64,000 nt of DNA from Phytohabitans maris (lineage in GTDB: Bacteria > Actinomycetota > Actinomycetes > Mycobacteriales > Micromonosporaceae). The stretch spans positions 29,634 through 93,633 of the forward strand of contig NZ_JAVHUY010000041.1 in assembly GCF_031085175.1 (NCBI RefSeq), read 5' to 3'. Each line of letters opens with the position of its first letter. Within the stretch, counting starts at the first letter, position 1. The notes under the pieces were generated by a model that did no database searches, was not told where the DNA came from, and saw nothing but the letters and a program-made list of their open reading frames with translations. Below are positions 35,044-42,851 of this stretch, piece after piece. A program made the position numbers and the translations under genes.

Positions 35044-35670
35044 TCAGGCTGGTTGGGCGTCCGCCGTCCGGTAGCCGTACAGGTCGTAGGAGAGGGCGCC
35101 AGCCAGGTACCGCCGACGGGCCTCGGCCTCCGTCGCCTCGCGCCGCCGGCTCGCCGCCAGCACGGCGTCGAGCCGGTCGGCGGCCACCACGACCGCGCCG
35201 TCGCCATCCAGGACCACGGCGTCCCCGGGGTGGATCACCGTGCCGCCGACCACGACCGGTACGTCCACCGCGCCCCGGTGCGCCTTCGTCGCGCCGCGCA
35301 CCCGGATCCACCGGGCCCAGACCGGCAGGCCCAGCTCGCGCAGCGCGTCCGCGTCCCGCACCGAACCGTTGACCAGCACCCCCGCCGCGCCGCGGGTCTT
35401 GAGCTGGGTGGCCAGCAGGTCGCCGACGAGCGCCACGGGCACCGGACTGTCCATTGTGAGCACCACGACGTCGCCCGGCTGGGTGCGGGCGGCCACCTCG
35501 TGCACGGCGCGGTTGTCCGCCGGCCCGCAGACCGCGATCCGGGCCGGCCCGGCGGCCGCACTGCCCGGGACCAGCCGGACGAGCTCCTCGTCGACCAGCC
35601 CCTGGCGGCCGGACGCCTCGTACACCGTCGCCACGCCGAGCCGGGCCAACTCGTCGTACCGGTCACTCAT
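35044..35670 (-). CDS. galC: RraA-like aldolase (4-carboxy-4-hydroxy-2-oxoadipate aldolase type)
   Basis: A 208-residue RraA-fold protein. The conserved core reads GPADNRAVHEV, GDVVVLTMD, GVLVNGSVRDADALRELGLPVWARWIRVRGA and HPGDAVVLDGDGAVVV. The G-x-RD segment carries the Arg and Asp used by HMG/CHA aldolases, which split 4-carboxy-4-hydroxy-2-oxoadipate into pyruvate and oxaloacetate. Being coupled by ATGA to a GalB-like hydratase makes that role more likely than RNase E inhibition. The symbol is by family and context. Confidence 0.78.
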   Translation of the reverse strand: MSDRYDELARLGVATVYEASGRQGLVDEELVRLVPGSAAAGPARIAVCGPADNRAVHEVAARTQPGDVVVLTMDSPVPVALVGDLLATQLKTRGAAGVLVNGSVRDADALRELGLPVWARWIRVRGATKAHRGAVDVPVVVGGTVIHPGDAVVLDGDGAVVVAADRLDAVLAASRRREATEAEARRRYLAGALSYDLYGYRTADAQPA

Positions 35671-36383
35671 AGCGTTCCCACCACGTTCGGCACGATCCGC
35701 TGGAACGCCTCGGCCTGGCGGATCGCCTTGTCGCCGGTGACCTTGCGGGCGTGGTTGGCCCGGTGCTCGGCGCGCTCGGTGTAGTACTGCTGGAGGTACG
35801 ACTGCGCGCTCATCGCCGACATGGCCTTGACCTTCGCGTCGAAGACCTCGGTGATGTCGACGAAGACCGACGGCACGAAGCCGCACAGGTCCGGCTGGTG
35901 CGGCTCGAAGACCAGGAACTCCGAGGGCGGCGCGGTGCGAAACCCGGCCTCCACGACCGCGCCGGAGGTGAGCAGCCGGGCCTGGGCCGCCACCCGGTAC
36001 GCCACCGGGTGGTCCGGGTTGAACGGGTCGTTCGCCGGATGGGTGAGCACGACGTGCGGCGCGAACTCGCGCATGAGCTCGGCGAGCCGGTCCACGTCCG
36101 CGGGGCCGGCGTTCAGCGGGTAGTCACCGAGGTCGAAGCACTCGTAGCTGGCCCCCACCGCCTCTGCGGCGGCGGCTGCCTCGCGGTGGCGGATCCGCTT
36201 GACGTTCTCGACCGTCTGCCCGGGCTCCTTCCACAGCTCCCCGGACTCACCGCGTTCCCCGTACGAGAGCGTCACCACCCGGGCCTCACCGCCGGCGAGG
36301 GTGTGCTTGGCGATGGCACCGGCGGCGCGCCAGACGAAGTCGGCGCTGTGGGCTCCGACGACGAGCATTCTGCGTACGGTCAC
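35667..36383 (-). CDS. galB: PIG-L/LmbE-family protein, 4-oxalomesaconate hydratase (GalB)-like
   Basis: A 238-residue LmbE-fold metalloprotein. It starts MLVVGAHSADFVWRAAGAIA, with SADF in place of the PDDE of deacetylases, and continues LSYGERGESGELW, DLGDYPL, LTHPANDPFNPDHP and FLVFEPHQPD. From memory these features match GalB of Pseudomonas putida, a 4-oxalomesaconate hydratase, rather than sugar deacetylases. It overlaps the aldolase gene, so the pair would turn oxalomesaconate into pyruvate and oxaloacetate. The GTG at 36383 has GAAAGG upstream; an ATG at 36368 is the alternative. Confidence 0.8.
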   Translation of the reverse strand: MTVRRMLVVGAHSADFVWRAAGAIAKHTLAGGEARVVTLSYGERGESGELWKEPGQTVENVKRIRHREAAAAAEAVGASYECFDLGDYPLNAGPADVDRLAELMREFAPHVVLTHPANDPFNPDHPVAYRVAAQARLLTSGAVVEAGFRTAPPSEFLVFEPHQPDLCGFVPSVFVDITEVFDAKVKAMSAMSAQSYLQQYYTERAEHRANHARKVTGDKAIRQAEAFQRIVPNVVGTL

Positions 36384-36406
36384 AGGTATCAAACCTTTCG
36401 TAGGGG

Positions 36407-37174
36407 TCAGTTCTCGGCCAGCGAGGCGAGCCACCGGCGGGTGGCTGCCATGACCCAGGCGGGCTGGCCGAGCTCGGTCAGGTAGTCGACCGCGTCGTCG
36501 ACCTCGTGGATCCGCCGCGCCGCGTGCACCCGGCTGCCGTCGATCAGCCGGTCGACGAGCTGGCCGGCGTCGCCGGAGAGTTCGCCGACGACCTGCGCCC
36601 GCAGCCACTCCCGTTCCCCGGCGGCGGCCGCGGCCCGGTCGCACTCCAGCAGCACCGCGGCGAGGCCTTTCATGAAGACGCTGCGCAGCAGCTTGCGGCC
36701 GGCCGCCGCGCCCGGACCGCCGGGGACGGCCTGCACCGGCACGCCCGCGGCGCGCACCAGCACGGCGAACCGCTCGGCCGCACCGCCGCTGGCCATCAGC
36801 GGGGTACGCGCGCCGCGCCGGCCCACCGGGGCCAGCACCGCGACGTCGGTGAAGGCGACACCCGCGGCCTCCGCCAGCCCGGCGAGTGTCCTCTTCAGAC
36901 CCGGCGAACCCGTGTTGAGGTCGGCGTAGACGGCGTGCTCCGCGCAGTGCGGGAGGGCCTGGCGGGCGACCTGCTCCGCGGCCGCGGCACCCACCAGGCT
37001 GATGACGAGGTCGGCCGCGGCGACGGCTTCCCGCGCGGTCGGCACCTGGGTCGTCGACCCGCCGTCCAGCCGCACGTACGGGTCGAAGCCGCGCACGCGG
37101 TAGCCCGCCTCCGCCAGGTCGCGGGCGTAGATCCGCCCGGCCTCGCCCAGCCCCATCACCGCGACCGCCGTCAC
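36407..37174 (-). CDS. NAD(P)-binding 6-phosphogluconate dehydrogenase-like protein with DUF1932
   Basis: A 255-residue beta-hydroxyacid dehydrogenase-like protein. The Rossmann motif is AVMGLGEAGRIYARDL, and the second half matches the DUF1932 C-terminal helical domain (KLLRSVFMKGLAAVLLECDRAA). Such proteins are often near aromatic-acid degradation genes. It could act as a reductase or keto-enol isomerase-like partner for the ring-cleavage product. A GTG start is used. A candidate FCD-regulator site lies 39 bp upstream. Confidence 0.82.
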   Translation of the reverse strand: MTAVAVMGLGEAGRIYARDLAEAGYRVRGFDPYVRLDGGSTTQVPTAREAVAAADLVISLVGAAAAEQVARQALPHCAEHAVYADLNTGSPGLKRTLAGLAEAAGVAFTDVAVLAPVGRRGARTPLMASGGAAERFAVLVRAAGVPVQAVPGGPGAAAGRKLLRSVFMKGLAAVLLECDRAAAAAGEREWLRAQVVGELSGDAGQLVDRLIDGSRVHAARRIHEVDDAVDYLTELGQPAWVMAATRRWLASLAEN

Positions 37175-37212
37175 GCCACCGCGCCCCCTCGGGACCTCCC
37201 CGCCGGATGATC

Positions 37213-37233
37213 ATTGACAAAATTGTTAGCAAT
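37213..37233. promoter_or_regulatory. Candidate GntR/FCD operator upstream of the dehydrogenase
   Basis: An AT-rich island (plus strand ATTGACAAAATTGTTAGCAA, 37213-37232). Read on the minus strand, ATTGCTAACAATTTT resembles ATTATCAACAATAAT at 39173-39187; both fit ATTNNYAACAATWWT. Both sit upstream of genes in the locus of the FCD-type regulator at 38343. Confidence 0.5.
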
Positions 37234-37304
37234 CTCGTGGGCAAAGTCAACCGGTGTTCGGGTGGACGAGCAGGCCCGGCCGGGCCGTCCAGGGACCTTC
37301 CGGA

Positions 37305-37358
37305 GTGATCGAAGCTCCCGTCAAGTCGCGCGAACGGCGTGAACGGAGCTTCGATCAC
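37305..37358. repeat. Family A palindrome, copy 3
   Basis: Perfect 14-bp arms GTGATCGAAGCTCC (37305-37318) and GGAGCTTCGATCAC (37345-37358). The centre has diverged (AAGTCGCGCGAACGGCG). It lies nine bases past the end of the DUF6282 gene and upstream of the dehydrogenase gene, so transcription of the operon may drop here. Confidence 0.92.
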
Positions 37359-37367
37359 CACCCCCGA

Positions 37368-38303
37368 CTACGCCGCGACGTCCGCCTTGGCGGCGGCGAG
37401 CAGGCGGGAGTTGACCACCGCCATCGTGTGCACCTCCGGCTCGCCGAACCCGGCCTCCAGCAGGCGGTCGGCGAAGAGGGCCAGGCCGTCCTCGACCGGC
37501 GGGTTGAACGGCTGCCCCAGGTCACTGGAGAGGATCGAGTGCTCGGGGCCGACCGCCCGGATGTTGGCGAACATGTCCTCCCACGCCACCTTCCCGGTGT
37601 ACGGCGTGGTGAAACACCGCTCCAGCAACGCCCCCGCCTCGACCAGCTCCCGCTGCCGCGCCACCGGCAGGCGCTGTGAGGTGAACTCGGGGTGGGTGAC
37701 GACGATCCGGCGTACCCCCTCCTGCGCCGCGGCCCGGACCACGGCGAGGATCTCGTCGCCGCTCAGGTGCCCGGTGGCGAGCACGAGGTCGTGCCGGGCG
37801 ATGACCCGCAGCACCTGCCGTACCCGGTCGAGCACCCGCCCCTCGGCGTCGACCACCTCGACCACGTCCGGCGCGATGCCCTGGGCCCGCAGGTCGGCCT
37901 GGAGCGCGCCCCACATCGCCGGCTTGGCGCCGGGCAGGTCGCTGGCGTGGCCGCGGCGCTGGTTGGCGGAGTCCACTGTGGGCATCCAGACGAACCGGGC
38001 GCCCTGCCGGCCGGCGATCTCGACCGCGGCCGGGTTCATGCCGCCCATCGAGCCGTTCAGCGTGACCGCGCCGAGCACGTCCACCCCGGGCACCACCTTG
38101 CGGACCACCGCCGCCCGCTCGGCGGTGGCCACGTAGTGCGACTTCACGACGAAGCCGGCGAGCCCCACCTCGGCGAAGCGGCGGGCCAGGTCGAGGTCGT
38201 CGATCCGGCGCTCCATCACGTCGGGGGCGATGTGCACGTGCGTGTCGTACGCCCCGGCGACGAGGGCGCGGGCACGTGGAGACGGGACGGGGTGCTCGGA
38301 CAT
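37368..38303 (-). CDS. DUF6282/amidohydrolase-like TIM-barrel protein
   Basis: A 311-residue protein with metal-binding motif DTHVHIAPD near residue 20, KSHY near 55, a His in LATGHLSGDE, VVTHPEF and ILSSDLGQ. These match the ligand order of amidohydrolase/PHP-like barrels. I recognise it as the DUF6282 group, which has no established reaction that I know. GAGGGAG precedes the ATG. It shares the locus with GalBC-like enzymes and may hydrolyse or decarboxylate an intermediate. Confidence 0.82.
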   Translation of the reverse strand: MSEHPVPSPRARALVAGAYDTHVHIAPDVMERRIDDLDLARRFAEVGLAGFVVKSHYVATAERAAVVRKVVPGVDVLGAVTLNGSMGGMNPAAVEIAGRQGARFVWMPTVDSANQRRGHASDLPGAKPAMWGALQADLRAQGIAPDVVEVVDAEGRVLDRVRQVLRVIARHDLVLATGHLSGDEILAVVRAAAQEGVRRIVVTHPEFTSQRLPVARQRELVEAGALLERCFTTPYTGKVAWEDMFANIRAVGPEHSILSSDLGQPFNPPVEDGLALFADRLLEAGFGEPEVHTMAVVNSRLLAAAKADVAA

Positions 38304-38342
38304 GCTGCTCCCTCGAGGGGTCGGGCGGCCGTCGCGGTGGGC

Positions 38343-39044
38343 TCAGGCCACACGGTTGGAGTTGGGCTGGCCGGACCGGCGCTTGATGGCCGTCGCGGTC
38401 TTGGCCAATGTGGACTCGACCTGCTGGAGGTGGTCGCGCATCGCGGCCTCGGCGGCGTCCGGGTCGCGGGCGGCGATGGCCTCCACGATCGCGGCGTGCT
38501 CGCCGAACGACGTGCCCGGCCGGTCGGGCACCAGGATCGTGCGGAACTGGAACCGGACCATGTGGGCGCGCAGGTCGGCGATGAGCCGGGCCACGGTCTC
38601 GTTTCGCGACGCGGCGATGATGGCCGCGTGCAGCTTGGCGTTTCCCTCCGAGTAGCCGAGCAGGTCGCCCTTGTCGAGCTTCTCCGCCATCCGGTCCAGC
38701 GCCCGGCGGATCGATGTGACCTCCCGGGCCGTCGCGTTGAGCGCGGCCTGGCGGGCGGTGAGCGCCTCCAGCACGGTGCGCGCCTGGAGTATCTCGACCG
38801 CCTCTTCCTCGGTCACCATCCGCACGTGCGCGCCGCGGTTGGGGGTGAGCACCACGAGCCCGTCCTGACCGAGCCGCACCAGCACGGTGCGCACCACCGC
38901 CCGGCTCACCTGGAGCCGCTCGGCGAGGGCCGCCTCGGTCAGCCGCTCGTTGGGCATCAACTCACCACTGTGGATCGCCTGCCGCACCTCCTGGTACGCC
39001 TCGTCGGCCGAGCGGCCCGGCGAACGCCGGGGAGATGTGCTCAC
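38343..39044 (-). CDS. GntR-family regulator, FadR/FCD subfamily
   Basis: A 233-residue regulator. The N-terminal winged HTH (about 15-80; NERLTEAALAERLQVSRAVVRTVLVRLGQDGLVVLTPNRG) leads to an FCD ligand domain with its metal-binding Asp/His pattern (SEGNAKLHAAIIAAS and FGEHAAIVEAIAARD). FCD regulators commonly sense organic acids, which suits an aromatic or oxoacid pathway. It is divergent from the binding-protein gene at 39467 with candidate sites at 39162-39187. Confidence 0.92.
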   Translation of the reverse strand: MSTSPRRSPGRSADEAYQEVRQAIHSGELMPNERLTEAALAERLQVSRAVVRTVLVRLGQDGLVVLTPNRGAHVRMVTEEEAVEILQARTVLEALTARQAALNATAREVTSIRRALDRMAEKLDKGDLLGYSEGNAKLHAAIIAASRNETVARLIADLRAHMVRFQFRTILVPDRPGTSFGEHAAIVEAIAARDPDAAEAAMRDHLQQVESTLAKTATAIKRRSGQPNSNRVA

Positions 39045-39161
39045 AGCCCGCTCACCACTCGGAACGGACCGTCATTTCTATATGTCATGGCGGGTGCGGC
39101 CACGTCGTCTCGCTGAATCACCCCGCCACCTTACCGTGCAGCACGCCACCTGCCGGCGATC

Positions 39162-39187
39162 TTGACGTCAAGATTATCAACAATAAT
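39162..39187. promoter_or_regulatory. Candidate operators in the GntR/binding-protein gap
   Basis: TTGACGTCAA (39162-39171) is a perfect palindrome. It abuts ATTATCAACAATAAT (39173-39187), which resembles the motif at 37213-37233. This AT-rich patch is the clearest regulatory signal in the 422-bp gene-free gap; the rest of the gap holds no gene that I can see. Confidence 0.55.
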
Positions 39188-39303
39188 GGCTACGAGATTG
39201 TCGTCCTGTCGATCGCCATGAAACCGGCTTCCACCTGCGGAAACGCCGCCCGACACCGGCGGAGAGCCCTCTCTGGCATCACCAATTTGGCGGATTCGTG
39301 CGG

Positions 39304-39331
39304 TGACATGCACGGTTGGGTGCTCTACGAT
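39304..39331 (+). promoter_or_regulatory. Candidate promoter for the binding-protein operon
   Basis: TGACAT (39304-39309) and TACGAT (39326-39331) are 16 bases apart, leaving a leader of about 130 bases before the ATG at 39467. Confidence 0.4.
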
Positions 39332-39466
39332 TCTCGACCGGGCGAGGCGCGGGTCGGCACGCACGCCCGTCGATCCTGTGTTGTCTCTCCACCCCCCGAC
39401 AAGGTGCGCCGGCGACCCCCTCAACGCCGCGCGCGCCCCCCTCAACGTGTCGAAATCGGAGGCAAG

Positions 39467-40489
39467 ATGTTCAAACGCTCGCGAGTGCTGGCAGCGGCAC
39501 TTCTGGCCACAGCTCTGGTGGTGAGCGGTTGCAGTAGTGACGACTCCGCGGACGGCGGTGACAGCGCGGCCGGCGGCGAGCCCGACAAGGTCGCCTACAT
39601 CACGGCTTTCGGCGCGGTCGGCCGGGACGCGTTCGTCTGGGTGGCCAAGGAAAAGGGCTTCTTCAAGGAGGCCGGCATCGAGGTCGAGATCAAGGAGGGC
39701 GCGGGCAACGTGCCGAACCTGACCGCCCTCAAGGCCGGCCAGGTCCAGTTCGGCGCGCTCGACTTCACCGGGGCGGTCATCCAGGCCGGCCGCGGCGAGT
39801 TCACCGAGTGGCGGGCGATCGCCGCCATCCACCAGCGCACGCTCCTCGCGGTCATGACCACAAAGGACACGAACATCGCGTCCCCGCGTGACCTGGCCGG
39901 CAAGACGATGGCCACCGGCGCCGGGTCGGTGACGGAGCTGCTCTTCCCGGCGTACGCCCAGCTCGCCGGCCTCGACCCCAAGACGGTGAAGATCCAGGGC
40001 GCGCAGACCACCGCGCTCAACGGCCTGATGGCCAGCCGGAGGGTCGACGCGCTCGGCACCTTCCTGCTCAGCCGGGGCGCGCTGGCGACCGTGTCGAAGA
40101 AGGAGGTCGTCGTGCTCCCCTACAGCGACTACCTCGGCGACCTCTTCGGCAACGCCATCATCACCACGCCGAAGCTCATCCAGGACGACCCAGACCTGGT
40201 GCGCCGCTTCACCGACGCCGCCCTCAAGGGACTCCAGTACAGCCTCGACAACGCCGAGGAGGCCGCGACCATCCTCAACAAGGTGAAGCCGAGCTACACC
40301 GTGGCCGCCGGCAAGGGCGAGATCGACGCGATGGCGCCGTACGTGCCGCCGAACGGAGGCGCCAAGATCGGCAGCATGGACGAGGGACGGGTGGCGCGGA
40401 CCATCGCCATCCTGCAGGGTGCGAAGCTGATGCCGGAGGGATTGACGCCGGCGAAGGTCGCCGACTTCACCTTCGTACCGAAGACCTGA
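39467..40489 (+). CDS. NitT/TauT-type ABC transporter substrate-binding lipoprotein
   Basis: A 340-residue NMT1/SsuA-like binding lipoprotein with lipobox VVSGC (Cys about residue 22). The body reads AKEKGFFKEAGIEVEIKEGAGNVPNLTALKAGQVQFGALDF, typical of the family that binds sulfonates, thiamine precursors, nitrate or aromatic acids. GGAGG precedes the ATG. It is separated from its permease by 197 bp that contain a strong hairpin. With the GalBC-like genes opposite, an aromatic carboxylate ligand is a reasonable guess. Confidence 0.93.
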   Translation: MFKRSRVLAAALLATALVVSGCSSDDSADGGDSAAGGEPDKVAYITAFGAVGRDAFVWVAKEKGFFKEAGIEVEIKEGAGNVPNLTALKAGQVQFGALDFTGAVIQAGRGEFTEWRAIAAIHQRTLLAVMTTKDTNIASPRDLAGKTMATGAGSVTELLFPAYAQLAGLDPKTVKIQGAQTTALNGLMASRRVDALGTFLLSRGALATVSKKEVVVLPYSDYLGDLFGNAIITTPKLIQDDPDLVRRFTDAALKGLQYSLDNAEEAATILNKVKPSYTVAAGKGEIDAMAPYVPPNGGAKIGSMDEGRVARTIAILQGAKLMPEGLTPAKVADFTFVPKT

Positions 40490-40564
40490 CCGCGCCGCCT
40501 CACCGGCTCGGTAGCCGGTGCCGGACGCCTTTGTCGGGAGGCGCCCGGCGCCGGTGATCCGGCC

Positions 40565-40616
40565 GGAGCATGGCGGGACGACGTCGCTGGAGGGGCTCGG
40601 CGTCCCGCCATGCTCC
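40565..40616. terminator. Perfect 16-bp inverted repeat inside the ABC operon
   Basis: GGAGCATGGCGGGACG (40565-40580) pairs perfectly with 40601-40616 around a 20-base loop. A second hairpin (CACCGGC/GCCGGTG, about 40501-40520) precedes it. There is no U-run. Placed after the binding-protein gene, it may protect the upstream mRNA or cut read-through so that the binding protein is made in excess of the permease. Confidence 0.7.
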
Positions 40617-40686
40617 ACCCTGACCGGAAGAACGACACGATAGCGCCAAGCCACCCTCCTGTCCGACCACCCCCTTGGAAGCCGCC

Positions 40687-41466
40687 TTGACTAAGAGATC
40701 TCGAGCGTCGTCGCGCTGGTCGAACGCCGGACTGCCCGCGCTCGGTGCCGTGCTGGCCATCGCCATCTGGTGGCTCGCCACCGAAGCCTTCGACGTCGAC
40801 CCGTTCTTCCTGCCCGGTCCGCCCGACGTCGTCGACGCCTTCGGCCGGCTCCCCGGCTACCTGCTGCGCGAGACCTGGGTGACCCTGCTGGAGACGCTCA
40901 TCGGGTTCGGCATCGCCGCGGCCGGCGGGCTGGTCATCGCGGTGGTGCTGGCCGCCTCCCGGACCGTCGAGCGGATGACCCTGCCACTGATCGCCGGCAT
41001 CAACGCGGTGCCGAAGGTCGCGCTCGCGCCGCTGCTGCTGGTCTGGATCGGCTTCGGTTCCCAGCCGAAGATCGTGATGGTCGTCCTGCTCTGCTTCTTC
41101 CCGATCATGATCTCCACCATGGCCGGGGTCACCAGCACCCCCAGCGACCTGGGCGAGCTCGCGCACTCGCTCTCCGCGTCGTGGTGGCAGACGTTCCTGA
41201 AGGTCCGGCTCCCGTGGGCCCTGCCCCAGGTCTTCGTGGGCCTGAAGGTGGCGACCTCGCTCGCCATCATCGGCGCGATCATCGGCGAGGTCATCCAGCC
41301 GGACCGGGGCCTCGGCTCGGTGGTCGTCAGCTCCGGCCAGTCCGCCGACACGCCGCTCGCGTTCGCCGCGCTGACCCTGCTCGCCGTCATGGGGGCCACC
41401 CTCTTCTACCTCGTGGCGGCGCTCGAACGGATGCTCGTGCCGTGGGCCAAGGCGGTCTCGTCATGA
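40687..41466 (+). CDS. NitT/TauT-type ABC transporter permease
   Basis: A 259-residue SsuC/TauC-like permease with about six helices. The EAA loop reads GELAHSLSASWWQTFLKVRLPWALPQ. The TTG at 40687 is chosen as start because GGAAG lies five bases before it; another TTG at 40675 has no such site. It overlaps the ATPase gene by ATGA. Confidence 0.92.
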   Translation: MTKRSRASSRWSNAGLPALGAVLAIAIWWLATEAFDVDPFFLPGPPDVVDAFGRLPGYLLRETWVTLLETLIGFGIAAAGGLVIAVVLAASRTVERMTLPLIAGINAVPKVALAPLLLVWIGFGSQPKIVMVVLLCFFPIMISTMAGVTSTPSDLGELAHSLSASWWQTFLKVRLPWALPQVFVGLKVATSLAIIGAIIGEVIQPDRGLGSVVVSSGQSADTPLAFAALTLLAVMGATLFYLVAALERMLVPWAKAVSS

Positions 41467-42314
41467 GCCGGACACCCCTCAGGGAGGGCACCATGATCCA
41501 GGTCGCCGGCCTGTCGCAGACCTTCAAGGCCCGCACCGGCACCGTCGAGGCGCTCCGAAACATCAACCTGGAGATCGCCAACGGCGAGTTCCTGGCCGTG
41601 ATCGGCCGTTCGGGCTGCGGCAAGTCCACCCTGCTGCGGCTGATCGCCGGCCTGCTCCGGCCGTCGGTGGGCGGCGTGCTGCTCGCCGGCGAGCAGGTCA
41701 CCCGCCCGCGGCGCGACGTCGCCATGGTCTTCCAGCGCCCGGCGCTGCTGCCCTGGCGCACGGTCCTGGACAACGTGCTGCTGCCCATCGAGATCTTCCG
41801 CCTCAAGCGCTCCGAGCACCAGGACCACGCGATGCGGCTGCTGGCGATGACCGGCCTCACCGCCTTCGCCAACCGGCTGCCGCACGAGCTCTCCGGCGGC
41901 ATGCAGCAGCGGGTCTCGCTCTGCCGCGCGCTGATCCAGCGGCCGAAGGTCATGCTGATGGACGAACCCTTCTCCGCGCTGGACGCCCTCACCCGCGAGG
42001 AGCTCGCCGTCGAGCTGCAGCGCATCCACATGGAGCTCGGCACGACCGTGGTCTTCGTGACCCACTCCATCCAGGAGGCGGTCCTGCTGGCCGACCGGGT
42101 CGCCGTCCTCAGCGCCCGCCCCGGCCGCCTGCGCCGGCTGGTCGACGTCGACATCCCCCGCCCCCGCTCCTTCGGCCACAACGCCCACCTGGAGCAGGTC
42201 GCCACCGTCTCCGCCGAGCTGCACCAGCTCCTGCTCCACAACGACGAACCCCAACAGCACACCCCCGAGCCCCGCCCGCCCCGCACCCGCACCCGGCGCG
42301 GCGTCCTCACCTAA
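41463..42314 (+). CDS. NitT/TauT-type ABC transporter ATPase
   Basis: A 283-residue ABC ATPase. Walker A is GRSGCGKST (about residue 48), the Q-loop VFQRPALLPWRTV, the signature LSGGMQQRVSLCRAL, Walker B VMLMDEPFSALD and the switch His in VTHSIQEA. This is the SsuB/TauB group. ATG at 41463 overlaps the permease stop; an internal ATG at 41493 is also possible. A Pro/Arg-rich tail ends the protein. A MITE-like element starts four bases after the stop. Confidence 0.94.
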   Translation: MSRTPLREGTMIQVAGLSQTFKARTGTVEALRNINLEIANGEFLAVIGRSGCGKSTLLRLIAGLLRPSVGGVLLAGEQVTRPRRDVAMVFQRPALLPWRTVLDNVLLPIEIFRLKRSEHQDHAMRLLAMTGLTAFANRLPHELSGGMQQRVSLCRALIQRPKVMLMDEPFSALDALTREELAVELQRIHMELGTTVVFVTHSIQEAVLLADRVAVLSARPGRLRRLVDVDIPRPRSFGHNAHLEQVATVSAELHQLLLHNDEPQQHTPEPRPPRTRTRRGVLT

Positions 42315-42317
42315 ACC

Positions 42318-42803
42318 CAGATCCGAGCTACCGCGACGCCCGCCGTGGTCCAGACCGTCGCTCCCGCCACGTCACCCTCCGCGTCACACGACCCAACCCA
42401 CCCCCGCCCGCCACCGACGAGGGCTGAGCCCCTGGGGCGGCGTAGGCGATCTTGGTATTTCAGTGCCCCTATGGGGGCACCCAACTACCAAGATCTGCGG
42501 CGAACGACCCCGGTGCCCTGAGGCGGCTGCCTAAGGTCGCGGGACCCCGTCCCTGTCCGACCCGGAACAACCCGCGAGACGCTGACCCCAGATCTGGTCG
42601 GTTCGCGGGCGCGGACGCCCGTGGCCGGGCCGCTCGTCGCGGCGGGCTTGCCCACCGCGGGCCTTGCGGCCCCGGGGGTCTGGACCGCGGAGGGTGAGGC
42701 CGCGGGAATGCACCCCAAGAAAACGCTCCGCTGCGCTCCACGTTTCCCCGGGGGCCCGCGCGACGGTCTGGACCACGACGGACGTCGCGGTAGCTCGAAT
42801 CTG
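42318..42803. mobile_element. MITE-like element with 43-bp inverted ends
   Basis: Inverted ends lie at 42318-42360 and 42761-42803 and agree at 40 of 43 positions; the three differences are all C/T. They begin CAGATYCGAGCTACCGCGAC. The 486-bp body has no convincing gene but contains a family B palindrome (42448-42495). I see no clear target duplication. A decayed relative lies at 3174-3740, and an end fragment at 18234-18252. Confidence 0.7.
42448..42495. repeat. Family B palindrome, copy 5 (compensated)
   Basis: GATCTTGGTA (42448-42457) pairs with TACCAAGATC (42486-42495). Relative to the other copies (GATCGTGGTA/TACCACGATC) both arms carry matching changes that keep the pairing. An inner GTGCCCC/GGGGCAC stem is kept. 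Confidence 0.85.
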
Positions 42804-42851
42804 TTTCCGGAAAAGATTGTCTGGTGTGGACGGTCATCTGGGCGCGGCGGG

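Noticed and set aside
35044..35670. RraA as an RNase E inhibitor
   Set aside because: The context is a GalB-like hydratase and a catabolic importer, so the aldolase reading of the RraA fold is preferred.
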